DNA of 64,000 nucleotides from Dehalococcoidia bacterium (GTDB lineage Bacteria > Chloroflexota > Dehalococcoidia > Dehalococcoidales > RBG-16-60-22), in NCBI GenBank assembly GCA_030615035.1, contig JAUXAC010000003.1, forward strand, positions 32,279 to 96,278, read 5' to 3'. This document shows positions 42,643-51,502 of this stretch, piece after piece. The position numbers were made by a program, and so were the translations under genes. The first letter of the stretch is position 1; the number at the start of each line of letters is the position of its first letter. The notes beneath the pieces were generated by a model. The model was not told the DNA's origin. It did no database searches and worked only from the letters and a program-made list of their open reading frames with translations.

Positions 42643-43961
42643 AAAACGCTATCCCCGCCATAATGTTTGCTCTTGTCCTGGTCGGTGTTCTCTCCGGGTA
42701 TCCCCTTGCTTTTGTCCTCGGGGGCTTGGCTTTAACCTTCGGACTCTTGATGTGGGGACCGGAGGTTATACCGGCACTCTTCCTCCGTATCTTTGGGGTG
42801 CTGAAAAACTACATCTTTGTTGCCATCCCGCTCTTTGTCTTTATGGGAGTGATGCTGGACCGTGCCGGCTCCTCGGAGAGACTCTTTCACGCTGCGCACC
42901 TGTTGATGGGTGGTTTGAGAGGAGGACTGGGTATTGCCACCATTTTTGTCTGTACTATATTTGCCGCGGCTACCGGGATAGTCGGTGCCTCAGTGGTAAC
43001 CATGGGACTTCTTGCCCTCCCGCCGATGCTCAAGCGAGGCTACAACAAGGAGTTAGCCTCGGGGTGCATCCTCGCCGGTGGTACTCTGGGCATTCTTATT
43101 CCCCCCAGTATCATGATTGTTGTCTATGGTCCCATGGCAAACCTTTCAGTGGCCAGATTGTTTTTTGGGGCTTTTACGCCTGGTCTTCTCCTGGCTGGGC
43201 TATACATAACCTATGTAGCTATCAGGTGCTTTATCCAGCCTGAGCTGGGACCACCAATGCCAGTTGCGGAAAGGAACGCTGTTCCTCTGCCGAGAAAGCT
43301 TTACCTGGCGGCTACCGGACTGGTCCCCCCGGTGTTCCTTATCATGGCTGTTTTGGGGATGATTTTCCTGGGAGTAGCCGCTCCCACCGAGGCGGCTGCC
43401 CTGGGCGCCTTTTCCGCCATATTGTTAGCTCTCGCCTACCGCAAGCTTAACTGGGGAAGCCTAAAGGAAACGGTCTACACGACGGTCAGGATCACCAGCA
43501 TGATTATGTTTGTGGTGGTCGGCGCTAGCATGTTTACCAGTGTGTTTATGGGTCTCGGGGGTGGTCACTTCGTACATAACCTGCTACTAGCGGCACCCTT
43601 CGGCAGGTGGGGAGTACTTGTGATGATGATGATTATCATCTTCATTCTGGGTATGTTCATCGACTGGATTGGCATAGTTCTCATCATCGTCCCACTCTTC
43701 ACCCCAGTAGCCGCCACTCTGGAATTTGACGCTATATGGTTTGCCCTTCTGGTCATGGTTAATTTACAGATGTCCTACCTAACGCCACCTTTTGCCTACG
43801 CCATTTTCTATCTGAGAGGAATTGCACCTCCAGAGGTAACCATAGCCCATATCTATCGGGGTGTCATCCCCTTCGTGCTCCTTCAATGGACCGGTCTGAT
43901 ACTGTGCATTCTCTTCCCGCAAATAATTTTGTGGCTGCCCAACTTGATGTTTGGACAATAA
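42633..43961 (+). CDS. dctM: TRAP transporter large membrane subunit DctM (second locus)
   Basis: 442 residues from ATG 42633; a frame from 42555 would lie deep inside dctQ. About 12 membrane helices with LFVFMGVMLDRAGSSERLF, AATGIVGASVVTMGLLALPP, AGGTLGILIPPSIMIVVYGP and GVAAPTEAAALGAFSAILLA. It completes the second TRAP transporter. The following genes are on the other strand, so unlike the first locus no enzyme gene is cotranscribed. Confidence 0.94.
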   Translation: MEIENAIPAIMFALVLVGVLSGYPLAFVLGGLALTFGLLMWGPEVIPALFLRIFGVLKNYIFVAIPLFVFMGVMLDRAGSSERLFHAAHLLMGGLRGGLGIATIFVCTIFAAATGIVGASVVTMGLLALPPMLKRGYNKELASGCILAGGTLGILIPPSIMIVVYGPMANLSVARLFFGAFTPGLLLAGLYITYVAIRCFIQPELGPPMPVAERNAVPLPRKLYLAATGLVPPVFLIMAVLGMIFLGVAAPTEAAALGAFSAILLALAYRKLNWGSLKETVYTTVRITSMIMFVVVGASMFTSVFMGLGGGHFVHNLLLAAPFGRWGVLVMMMIIIFILGMFIDWIGIVLIIVPLFTPVAATLEFDAIWFALLVMVNLQMSYLTPPFAYAIFYLRGIAPPEVTIAHIYRGVIPFVLLQWTGLILCILFPQIILWLPNLMFGQ

Positions 43962-44031
43962 CCATAAGAATCCCCCTTTATACCACACGAACCTTAGTTT
44001 TACCTCCAAACTGATATTGGAAATCCGGGTC

Positions 44032-45153
44032 TTAAATTTCAATAGGGAGATTCCCGTACTTGTCTATAAGCTCTACTACCCTGCCGACGCGGTTTATATC
44101 GCCATCAAAAGGTAAATTGTCACCCATCCCCACGATGAACCTGTAACCAGGAGCCATTTCCTTGAAGAGGTTCTTGACATAGGCGTCAAATTCTTCATCG
44201 CTGTACATAGGCTCAAACAATACCGAGGGTATACCTCCCCAAATTGTAACATTGTCGCCCAGTTCCCTTCTGAACTCTGTCATAGGAACAAGGGTCTGCG
44301 GGGCAGGAGTAACTGCTTCCGCAATATCAATGCGGGTTTCTGGAAACAACGGAAGAAGCCTTCTCATTTCTCCATCAGTGTGAGCCATAGCCAGCTTTCC
44401 ATGGGCGTGCAGCAAATCAGATACTTCTTGAAACCAGGGGGTAAAGTATTTCTTAAATACCGGCGTCTGGATATCATCACTCCAGTTGGCACAGATGTTG
44501 AAGATTTCCAGGTCACATTTTATGGCTATCTTGAGTTTGCGTCTCTCCAGGTCCTTCATGACTTCTATTAGCTCTTCCACCTCCGCCGGGCGGTCGGCAA
44601 GCTCATAAAAGAATAGTTCATAACCCACGATTTCCCGCATGGCACGCTGCACCGGAGACCAAAGCAGTCCGGCTCCCGTCATCACCATGCCATCCTCACC
44701 AACCTCATCACGCACCTTATGAAACGCCTCGGAGTTGTCGACCGGGATGGTATGCTCCATTACATACTTAATTACCGGGTAGTCCTTCTCACTCTTAAAT
44801 AACTTTTCCATCTCGTATTTAATCCAGGGACCCTCGGAAGTATCTAATATCTCTTTTTTAGAAACTGTGCCGACGGGGGTTCTGTACTCCGTGGTTATAT
44901 TTGGCGGGTCATGTTGTTCAACAACTTCCATATCTTTATATTCTTCCTTGACCACTGCCGGGAAGCGGTACTGAGCGCCAGCACCCTGGTCACGCAGAAT
45001 ATCAGTCTGACTCCAGCCCTTGTACTTTTGCGGAAGCGTATCATGGGCTGAGTGATAGTTGTACCAAACATCTATGCGTGCCCCGAAAGGGAGTTTGTCC
45101 AGATGTTCTCCTCTCGCTACTGCCAAAATCCTTTGCTTTTGCGTCATTGCCAT
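44032..45153 (-). CDS. Uroporphyrinogen-decarboxylase-family methyltransferase (MtaA/corrinoid type)
   Basis: 373 residues from ATG 45153 (GAGGAGG upstream); the longer frame to 45282 runs into the next gene. The fold is the URO-D superfamily: MTQKQRILAVARGEHLDKLP at the start, then KLAMAHTDGEMRRLLPLFPE and FIVGMGDNLPFDGDINRV at the end. Members paired with a corrinoid protein transfer methyl groups between a methylated substrate, cobalamin and a thiol or folate. A zinc-binding His/Cys pattern is not clear (HTDGE has the His). The corrinoid protein gene lies 46 bp upstream in the same operon, so it is not a heme-synthesis enzyme. Confidence 0.87.
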   Translation of the reverse strand: MAMTQKQRILAVARGEHLDKLPFGARIDVWYNYHSAHDTLPQKYKGWSQTDILRDQGAGAQYRFPAVVKEEYKDMEVVEQHDPPNITTEYRTPVGTVSKKEILDTSEGPWIKYEMEKLFKSEKDYPVIKYVMEHTIPVDNSEAFHKVRDEVGEDGMVMTGAGLLWSPVQRAMREIVGYELFFYELADRPAEVEELIEVMKDLERRKLKIAIKCDLEIFNICANWSDDIQTPVFKKYFTPWFQEVSDLLHAHGKLAMAHTDGEMRRLLPLFPETRIDIAEAVTPAPQTLVPMTEFRRELGDNVTIWGGIPSVLFEPMYSDEEFDAYVKNLFKEMAPGYRFIVGMGDNLPFDGDINRVGRVVELIDKYGNLPIEI

Positions 45154-45199
45154 TTGTATTACGCCTCCTCCTCTAAACTTATCACCAATGGATATATTA

Positions 45200-45835
45200 T
45201 TACTTACCCACCAACTGCTTGCACACTGTGATGGCTTTGCCGCCGTCGTGGGCATAGGCATCAGCCCCAATATAATTAGCATAATCCTGCGTTACTGGTG
45301 CCCCACCGACTATCACCTTGACGCTGGAGCGCATGCCAGCCGCGTCCAGCGCTTTTATTATCCTGCTCATAAATGGCATGGTTGTAGTGAGCAGAGCCGA
45401 GAGTCCTAGTATATCTGCTTTTTTCTCTCTCACCTCGTCAATGAATTTGTTGTCGGGCACGTTTAGTCCCAGGTCAAAGACCTCAAAGCCGCTGCCCTTT
45501 AGAAAAGTAGCTACGACATTCTTGCCGATATCGTGCATGTCTCCTTCTACTGTACCAATAACTACTTTCCCGATTGTTGGTATACCAGTTTTATCAAGTA
45601 GAGGCTTAAGCACCTCAAGGCAAGCATTCATTGCTCGTGCTGCCATGAGCATATCTGGCAGAAAATACTCACCACTGGAGAATTTCTCGCCGACCGTACC
45701 CATACCTGATTGTAATCCGTGGGCAATGATGTCCTGTGGGTTCGCGCCGGCACTGAGAGCCTCAGTGGTTAACTGGACAGCATTTTCGCGGTTGCCCCCT
45801 TCAATTGCCTTAGACAAAAGAGATACATCAAACAT
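45200..45835 (-). CDS. Corrinoid (B12-binding) methyltransferase partner protein
   Basis: 211 residues. N-terminal helical cap (residues 1-85) with MGTVGEKFSSGEYFLPDMLM, then the B12 domain: VVIGTVEGDMHDIGKNVVAT with the cobalt-binding His101 in D-x-H-x-x-G, LGLSALLTTTMPFM, and KVIVGGAPVTQDYANYIGAD. This is the MtbC/MttC/MtaC type that carries a methyl group on cobalt. It is first in an operon with the URO-D-type methyltransferase. No substrate-specific methyltransferase (MttB, MtaB or MtbB type) or reactivating ATPase is seen in the window. Confidence 0.93.
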   Translation of the reverse strand: MFDVSLLSKAIEGGNRENAVQLTTEALSAGANPQDIIAHGLQSGMGTVGEKFSSGEYFLPDMLMAARAMNACLEVLKPLLDKTGIPTIGKVVIGTVEGDMHDIGKNVVATFLKGSGFEVFDLGLNVPDNKFIDEVREKKADILGLSALLTTTMPFMSRIIKALDAAGMRSSVKVIVGGAPVTQDYANYIGADAYAHDGGKAITVCKQLVGK

Positions 45836-46414
45836 CTAAACAACCTCCCTTTCTTTTTAGTAGAGCTGAGGTCAAAATAAAATTAGGTTTTCCGTAACCT
45901 TTAGGGCAGTATTATTCTCGTTCGGTGACTATTGATTAGTTTATCGACCGAGTTCCTTATTTCCCAAAAAGTTTGGTCTTTTCCCCACATAAAACCAATT
46001 CAGAATAAATTTCCCGCCGATAAAGGATTCTACCACGTTCCACTAGGAGTTTCCATACTTCTAATTGCCTCATAATTATTGTTACCTCGCTGCACAACCC
46101 AGCGTAATGTAGACATAAAAAGGTGCGCCAAATTTCACGCCTGATGGCTGAGCGTGGGATACTGGAGTAAAAAAGGAAGCTTTTATTATATTTGAAAATC
46201 TAGCTAGATTTTATTTCCCCCCCGGGCGGTATAATTAGATAAGATAACAATCAATACCAAAACGTCAATTTGTGCAATAAGGTAACAAAACAATCTATAT
46301 GCTTAGTCTACTTACCAGAGTTATTATGGTTTAAGGAGAATTAAGTAAGGATAACCAGCAAGTTCATCGTGCTCCTCTTGCTGAAGCCATTAAACCAGCC
46401 CGTTAGAAGAGTGA
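45836..46414. other. 580-bp A+T-rich gap with a possible promoter for the corrinoid operon
   Basis: No gene is supported. On the reverse strand, TTGACG (46268-46263) and TATCTT (46246-46241), 16 bp apart, could drive the corrinoid gene with a long leader. I found no cobalamin-riboswitch box. A 20-odd-base stretch near 46168 resembles part of the duplicated leader (AAAAGGAAGCTTTT) but not the rest. Confidence 0.3.
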
Positions 46415-47281
46415 CTACTGACCCGGGCGTCTTAGAGTGACACTTCCCTTGCCTAGAGACTGGCTAACTCGGTCAATAATAATGGCAACGATGACGATGG
46501 CGAGGCCGGCAAGGAAGCCTTTTCCTACGTCAAGGCGCTGAATACCCCTTAGCACCTCAAGACCAAGCCCAGAGGCACCAATCATTGAGGCGATAACTAC
46601 CATTGCCAGTGCCATCATGATAGTCTGGTTGACACCCGCCATGATGCTCGGCCGGGCCAGTGGGAGCTGTATCTTGAACAGAAGCTGTACGCCAGTACAG
46701 CCGAAGGTTCTGCCCGCCTCAACCAGTTCTTTGGATACCTGCCGGATACCCAGATTGGTCAGACGTATGCAGGGCGGTACTGCATAGATAAATGTAGCCA
46801 CAACCGCCGGTACCTTTCCCAGTCCGAAAAAGAACACCGCCGGGATGAGATAGACGAAACTGGGCATGGTCTGCATGCCGTCCAGAACAGGGCGAATCAC
46901 TGATTCGAAGCGGTCGCTCTTGGCAGCTACAATGCCAAGAGGAATGCCTATCAGCAGGGACACGGCGACAGAGGTAATGATTATGGCTAGGGTGGTCATA
47001 GTTTGGTCCCAGAGCCCCATGACGCCGATAAAAAACATCCCCACCAGGGCGATAACAGCAATCCTGCGCCCGGCAAATCTCCAGGCTACCCCGGCAAGGA
47101 TGACAATCACTGCCCACCAGGGAAGCCACCATAGACCATGTTCAAGCTGTACCAGCGGCTCCCTGATACCTATTGTAATGATATCAAAGAATGGCGCCCA
47201 GTTTATGGTCAGCCATTTCACTGCCAGGTTAATCCATTCCGCCAGGAGGGGAAAGGATAATATCTCCGGGAAATCAAACAT
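46415..47281 (-). CDS. proW: Glycine-betaine/proline ABC transporter permease (ProW-like)
   Basis: 288 residues with six or seven membrane helices (WAVIVILAGVAWRFAGRRI, IAVIALVGMFFIGVMGLWDQ, TMTTLAIIITSVAVSLLIGI). The inner-membrane permease motif is present (EAGRTFGCTGVQLLFKIQLP), as are PLGIVAAKSDRFESVIRP and MQTMPSFVYLIPAVFFFGLG, typical of ProW/OpuAB. The order on the reverse strand is proV, proX, proW. A 14-bp-stem hairpin separates it from proX. Confidence 0.93.
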   Translation of the reverse strand: MFDFPEILSFPLLAEWINLAVKWLTINWAPFFDIITIGIREPLVQLEHGLWWLPWWAVIVILAGVAWRFAGRRIAVIALVGMFFIGVMGLWDQTMTTLAIIITSVAVSLLIGIPLGIVAAKSDRFESVIRPVLDGMQTMPSFVYLIPAVFFFGLGKVPAVVATFIYAVPPCIRLTNLGIRQVSKELVEAGRTFGCTGVQLLFKIQLPLARPSIMAGVNQTIMMALAMVVIASMIGASGLGLEVLRGIQRLDVGKGFLAGLAIVIVAIIIDRVSQSLGKGSVTLRRPGQ

Positions 47282-47308
47282 TATCTTATCACCTCGTCAC
47301 CTTCAGAG

Positions 47309-47355
47309 ATACCCCCGCTCTACTTAGAACCTGGGCGACTATAGAGCGGGGGTAT
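47309..47355 (-). promoter_or_regulatory. Strong intercistronic hairpin between proX and proW
   Basis: ATACCCCCGCTCTA (47309-47322) pairs perfectly with TAGAGCGGGGGTAT (47342-47355), loop of 19 bases. On the transcript it lies 62 bases after the proX stop and 28 before the proW start. It is the third such hairpin behind a Pro-Ala binding-protein gene. Confidence 0.8.
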
Positions 47356-47416
47356 AAAAGCCTGAGTTATAACCCGTCTCACCGTATCCGGTAAGTCAGC
47401 GGGTACTTCTCTCTGG

Positions 47417-48499
47417 CTACATCTTGGCTACTGCTTCTTTGACCTTCTCTGCTATATCAGATGGTACGAACGTAGTCCATATGTCCTCTTTGTTCTTGAG
47501 GAACCAGATGGCAGCATCAACCGGTTCGCCGCCGCTCTCATCCAGATAGGACAGGACCTCGTCAAGGGTCGCCGTACTCAGCTTCCATTTCTTGAACATC
47601 TCGGTTACGTCAGGTGCTTTATCCGGGAAGTCCTTGTGCGCCGCTACGAAAAGGTCGACGGCAGGATAAGCGCAGGCGTGGTTATCATCCCACACCACTT
47701 GGTCAAAGGCAGGCTCTTCCAGCAGTGTCAGGGCAAGTTTACCGGCAATCCAGGTTGGACCCCACAGATAGCCTATCCAGGGTTCTCCCTTCTCATAAGC
47801 ACCCACCAGAGAAGCGAAGAGTCCCTCCTGGCTACCGGCGTTTATCACATCGTAGTCGTCAGCAAGCCCGTAGACTTCCACCTGCTCTATGGTGACTATC
47901 TCACATTCCCAGCCTGGTGGACCATTCATGAGCATGCCCTTGCTCCGGTTCTCCGGATTTTGGAACAGCTCCTTGTGTTCCGGCTGTTCAAGGTCGAAAA
48001 CAGTCTTCAAATTTGGCGCCATCGGCTCAATGTCGCGTTCAGGGTCACCCTCGATAACATAGGTCGGTACGACAAACGCGCTCTGCCAGTTATCGTCGTT
48101 CATCCAACTCAGCTGGACGATATCCCCGGCTGCCATAGCCTCGTCATAGGCTTCCTGCTGGTTTTGTAGCCAGCCCTCCAGAAACACATCAAGGTCGCCG
48201 GTGCGTGTTCCCTGGAACAGCGGTATAGTTGCCCCCGGAATAAGCTCTACCGGGTAGCCGTAACCCTCCTCAATGAGTATCTTGGCTAACTCAGCTCCGA
48301 AGTGGGCACTGCCCCAGTTGAGGTCAGAGAGCTTGATAAGGGGTTTGGGTGCCGGTTCCGGAGCCGGGGCTGGTGCCGGAGCGGGAGCCGGGGCTGGTGC
48401 CGGAGCCGGGGCTGGTGCTGGAGCGGGTTGAGCACAGCCTACTATAACCATGCTCGCAACCATTAACGTAAGTAGCAAAACAGTCAAAGCTTTTTTCAT
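47417..48499 (-). CDS. proX: Glycine-betaine-type ABC substrate-binding lipoprotein (ProX/OpuAC-like)
   Basis: 360 residues. Lipoprotein signal ending MVIVGCAQP (Cys22), then about 25-30 residues of Pro-Ala repeat. The OpuAC fold follows: LNWGSAHFGAELAKILIEEG, GYPVELIPGATIPLFQGTRT, DVFLEGWLQNQQEAYD, GEPWIGYLWGPTWIAG. Trp residues in these blocks form the aromatic cage for quaternary amines in relatives, so betaine-like or carnitine-like ligands are likely. AAGGAGGAAAAGG precedes the ATG. It lies between proV and proW. Confidence 0.92.
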   Translation of the reverse strand: MKKALTVLLLTLMVASMVIVGCAQPAPAPAPAPAPAPAPAPAPAPAPEPAPKPLIKLSDLNWGSAHFGAELAKILIEEGYGYPVELIPGATIPLFQGTRTGDLDVFLEGWLQNQQEAYDEAMAAGDIVQLSWMNDDNWQSAFVVPTYVIEGDPERDIEPMAPNLKTVFDLEQPEHKELFQNPENRSKGMLMNGPPGWECEIVTIEQVEVYGLADDYDVINAGSQEGLFASLVGAYEKGEPWIGYLWGPTWIAGKLALTLLEEPAFDQVVWDDNHACAYPAVDLFVAAHKDFPDKAPDVTEMFKKWKLSTATLDEVLSYLDESGGEPVDAAIWFLKNKEDIWTTFVPSDIAEKVKEAVAKM

Positions 48500-48580
48500 T
48501 CCTTTTCCTCCTTATCTTTATGCTTTCAGTTCCGATGTTGTGGGTGCATGCCAGGTCTCTCCACCGACGCCAACGTTAGA

Positions 48581-49762
48581 CTACACGGCTTTGAGCAATA
48601 CTGGCCTAGTGATTACCCCGAGCAGACGCCGCTTCTTGTCCATTACCGCCACTGGTGTGTCGCCCTCTGCCACCAGTGGCAGGCACTGTTCAAGTGGAGT
48701 GTTCGGTGATGTGGCTGGGAATTCTTGATTGGCTATCTCGCCTACCTTAATTGAGCCGTTATCTTTCTCGGCTACGGCACGCTCCTTGGTTAAAGTCCCC
48801 TTGAGTACGCCGGAAGGATTGACAATGAAAGTCAGGTCGGCTCCATTTTTCTCCATTTTCTCTATGGCGGTGGTGACGGACTGGTCACTACCAATCACTG
48901 CCGAAGGTTTTTCCATAATAGCCTGAGCTTCTATTACCTTCCCACGGGGCACATCTTTGACAAATTCTCTCACGTAATCATCAGCCGGGCGGGATACGAT
49001 ATCTTCCGGAGTACCTACCTGCACTATTTGCCCATCCTGCATAATGGCAATGCGGTCACCCAGCTTCAGTGCTTCAAGAAGGTCATGAGTAATAAAGACC
49101 ACCGTCTTCTTTACCTTGGCGCGCAGGCTCAAGAACTCCTCCTGCATCTGTCGACGAATAAGAGGATCCAGAGCGCTGAAAGGTTCGTCCATAAGCAGTA
49201 TCTCGGAGCCTACCGCTAAGGCGCGAGCCAAGCCGACTCGCTGTTGCATACCACCGCTGAGTTCATGTATCCGGCAACTCTCCCAGCCTTTCAGTCCCAC
49301 CAGTTCTAAAGTCTCTGAAGCCTTTTTCCACCGTTTCTCTCGACTCTCTCCTCGGACCTCTAAGCCGAAGGCAATATTATCCAGCACCGAACGGTGTGGC
49401 AGCAAACCGAAGCTCTGGAATACCATGCTCAGTTTATGGCGGCGCAACTCTCTAAGGTCTCGGCCATTCATCTGGGAAATATCCGTACCGTCGATAAATA
49501 CGGTGCCCCTGGTTGGTTCTATGAGCCGATTGATACAGCGGACTAGGGTTGATTTCCCACTGCCCGACAGCCCCATAATTACGAATACCTCGTTCTCCAT
49601 TACTTCAAACGAGGCATCTCTTATGGCAATAACGTGTCCAGTCTCCTCCATGAACTTTTGTTTGGACACACCATTTTTAATAGAATCAAACGCACCTTCA
49701 GGGTTAGACCCGAAGATTTTCCACAAATTCTGGCAGCATATTTTTTTATTGCCTTCAATCAT
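48581..49762 (-). CDS. proV: Glycine-betaine ABC transporter ATPase with CBS domains (ProV-like)
   Basis: 393 residues from ATG 49762; the frame extends to TTG 49810 but the family begins at the lysine-rich segment just after 49762 ([16 protein letters not shown]). Walker [10 protein letters not shown], signature [15 protein letters not shown], Walker [15 protein letters not shown], switch His in VFITHD. The last 120 residues hold two CBS repeats ([20 protein letters not shown] and [20 protein letters not shown]) that sense ionic strength in OpuA. With proX and proW it forms a complete importer. Confidence 0.94.
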   Translation of the reverse strand: MIEGNKKICCQNLWKIFGSNPEGAFDSIKNGVSKQKFMEETGHVIAIRDASFEVMENEVFVIMGLSGSGKSTLVRCINRLIEPTRGTVFIDGTDISQMNGRDLRELRRHKLSMVFQSFGLLPHRSVLDNIAFGLEVRGESREKRWKKASETLELVGLKGWESCRIHELSGGMQQRVGLARALAVGSEILLMDEPFSALDPLIRRQMQEEFLSLRAKVKKTVVFITHDLLEALKLGDRIAIMQDGQIVQVGTPEDIVSRPADDYVREFVKDVPRGKVIEAQAIMEKPSAVIGSDQSVTTAIEKMEKNGADLTFIVNPSGVLKGTLTKERAVAEKDNGSIKVGEIANQEFPATSPNTPLEQCLPLVAEGDTPVAVMDKKRRLLGVITRPVLLKAV

Positions 49763-50300
49763 AATAATCCCAGGCAGAATAAAAGAAAGGAGAAAAGCGG
49801 TAAATACCAAACGGTTAAACTAGGTCAAGTCCAATAAAAACGCGAGAAATAATGAGGATTACTGACGGCGAATATGAATATCATATTCAGTTCCTGATAC
49901 TGTAGTGGCTCCCTCCCTCCTTTGAAAGTACTTTTAATAAAACCTCCCTAAGCCTTAATACTTCTGGACAGAAGTCTTGTGCAATTTACCAGACAAAAAG
50001 CGGTAAGTCAAAGTTGTTAAGTAAAAATTCTATTGGTAATAATTTAATATTGTTAATTAAGCAACACCGTATAGAGCTTCCTTGCCAACATATTCGCCAT
50101 AATTCTCGCCCATAATCCCAAATACTCGCATATTCTCCCAAATTGAACTTAAGCAGCTTTTTTTAATATTTTTGCCAATTATGCAAGCAAACTTATTCGC
50201 TACGATACATCTACAGGGTTTGAGATTAACAACCAGCCATTTTTAATAGTAACTCCCATACCTGTTATAATTGAGGTTAAGGGATACTCAGGGAGGCATT
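49763..50300. other. 540-bp divergent intergenic region
   Basis: Separates proV from a forward methyltransferase gene and should hold both promoters. It is A+T-rich with several TTAATATT-type words. Apart from the inverted repeat at 49870 nothing was recognised. Confidence 0.35.
49870..49888. promoter_or_regulatory. Inverted repeat upstream of proV (possible operator)
   Basis: GAATATGA (49870-49877), ATA spacer, TCATATTC (49881-49888): 8-base arms with perfect symmetry, 108 bp before the proV start. It has the size of a dimeric regulator site. The regulator is not known. Confidence 0.45.
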
Positions 50301-50981
50301 ATGTTAGATTATTCAGGGGAATTTTATGCCCATTATGCCGACCGATACGCGGAAGTCTCTCACCAGTTTCTGCAATCCATATATATTGAATCTTCTCACC
50401 CTAAACTTGCCGGAGACCTGGATCTAATAGAACATCTCAAGACTCTGGTTCCAGGCAAGCGTGGTCTTGATGCTGGTTGTGGTGCCGGGGCACGTGATGT
50501 GTACCATCTCTGGTTGGATGGTTACGACATATTTGGCATAGATGCCGTCAAAGAGAATATTGATGTCGCGATTAGACTCCATCCTGAGATTGCCGATAGA
50601 CTTTCAATTGCCGATCTGAGAAAAGAACTTCCGTTCCCCGCCTCTTCTTTCGATTTTGTCATCTGTAACGCGGTTATCCAGCACATAAACCCTGCGATTA
50701 TAGAAAAGGTTACCTTACCCGAGCTGTGCAGGGTGCTGAAACAGGATGGTGTCCTCCAGCTGATGTTCAAAAACGGCCGCGGCGTGCTAAGCATCTTTGA
50801 CAAAGACTACGGAACCGAACGGTCTTTCCAGCTCTACGATGAGCACAAATTATTGAGAACCTTGGAGGGCCTTGGTATGATCCTAATAGAAAGTGAATCA
50901 GAAGACCAATTAGGTGGCCTCATGTTCTTTACTGACCCCAAGCACGCTCATCATTGCGTGTTTTACGTGCGCAAGCTCTGA
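50301..50981 (+). CDS. Class I SAM-dependent methyltransferase
   Basis: 226 residues from ATG 50301, with GGGAGG upstream; the frame extends to 50271 without a ribosome site. Motif I is KRGLDAGCGAGARDVYHLWL, then IFGIDAVKENIDVAIRLHPE, and ASSFDFVICNAVIQHINP. The C-terminal half carries GVLQLMFKNGRGVLSIFDKD. It is a UbiE/Methyltransf_11-like enzyme of unknown substrate, monocistronic as far as can be seen. Confidence 0.87.
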   Translation: MLDYSGEFYAHYADRYAEVSHQFLQSIYIESSHPKLAGDLDLIEHLKTLVPGKRGLDAGCGAGARDVYHLWLDGYDIFGIDAVKENIDVAIRLHPEIADRLSIADLRKELPFPASSFDFVICNAVIQHINPAIIEKVTLPELCRVLKQDGVLQLMFKNGRGVLSIFDKDYGTERSFQLYDEHKLLRTLEGLGMILIESESEDQLGGLMFFTDPKHAHHCVFYVRKL

Positions 50982-51081
50982 GATAATCTTGCCTAGCGGT
51001 TACCCAAAACGTCAGAATGTTAAAAAACGTTCCTTTTTTACTATTGTACAATCTGACGAAGTGTTCAATAGACTTGTGGGC

Positions 51082-51465
51082 TCAAATGAGAAGGCACGTC
51101 GATTGAAATACTTCACATTGTCGGCATACTTTTATCTTTTTCCCCCAGCTTTCTTGCACCTTGCCCTGACAAAATGTCCCATTGATAAACCAGCAAAAAT
51201 GCCCGGCTTTAAATTCCCACGCAGTGCAATTTTCTCTCCATTCAACAGGGCAATTTCGTATCTCCCAACAGAGACTGGTGTTCTCATCTAAGGACCTCTT
51301 AAGGTATAGGAGAAATAGCAATTGTCGCTCAGCACTTGCTGGAATGTTCCTCCACCCTTGTTCAAAGCTCTGTATGGCTTTAGGTGAAACACTTAATAAT
51401 CGCGCTAATTGGTTTTGAGTTTTGCCCAAATAGCGCCGAATCTGAGAGAACTCCTTAGTTTTCAT
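51082..51465 (-). CDS. XRE-type regulator with paired Cys-Trp (two-CW) domain
   Basis: 127 residues. N-terminal helix-turn-helix: EFSQIRRYLGKTQNQLARLL and VSPKAIQSFEQGWRNIP. The C-terminal 60 residues are Cys-rich: CWEIRNCPVEWRENC, then CWFINGTFC, then CRQCEVF and a last Cys near the end. The order CW...C...C...CW..GT.C...C..C is the same as in the MerR protein at 18517. The Cys set probably binds a metal or Fe-S cluster and senses redox state (inference). Targets are unknown. Confidence 0.83.
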   Translation of the reverse strand: MKTKEFSQIRRYLGKTQNQLARLLSVSPKAIQSFEQGWRNIPASAERQLLFLLYLKRSLDENTSLCWEIRNCPVEWRENCTAWEFKAGHFCWFINGTFCQGKVQESWGKKIKVCRQCEVFQSTCLLI

Positions 51466-51502
51466 TCAAAACCCTCTAGGCGTTGTCCTCAATGATACCA
51501 CT

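Noticed and set aside
44032..45153. Annotation as hemE (uroporphyrinogen decarboxylase for heme)
   Set aside because: It is cotranscribed with a corrinoid protein and lacks the usual HemE N-terminal RQAGRYxPEY motif; the organism also has the Ahb route.
45836..46414. Cobalamin riboswitch before the corrinoid operon
   Set aside because: No B12 box or the surrounding conserved stems were found on the reverse strand.
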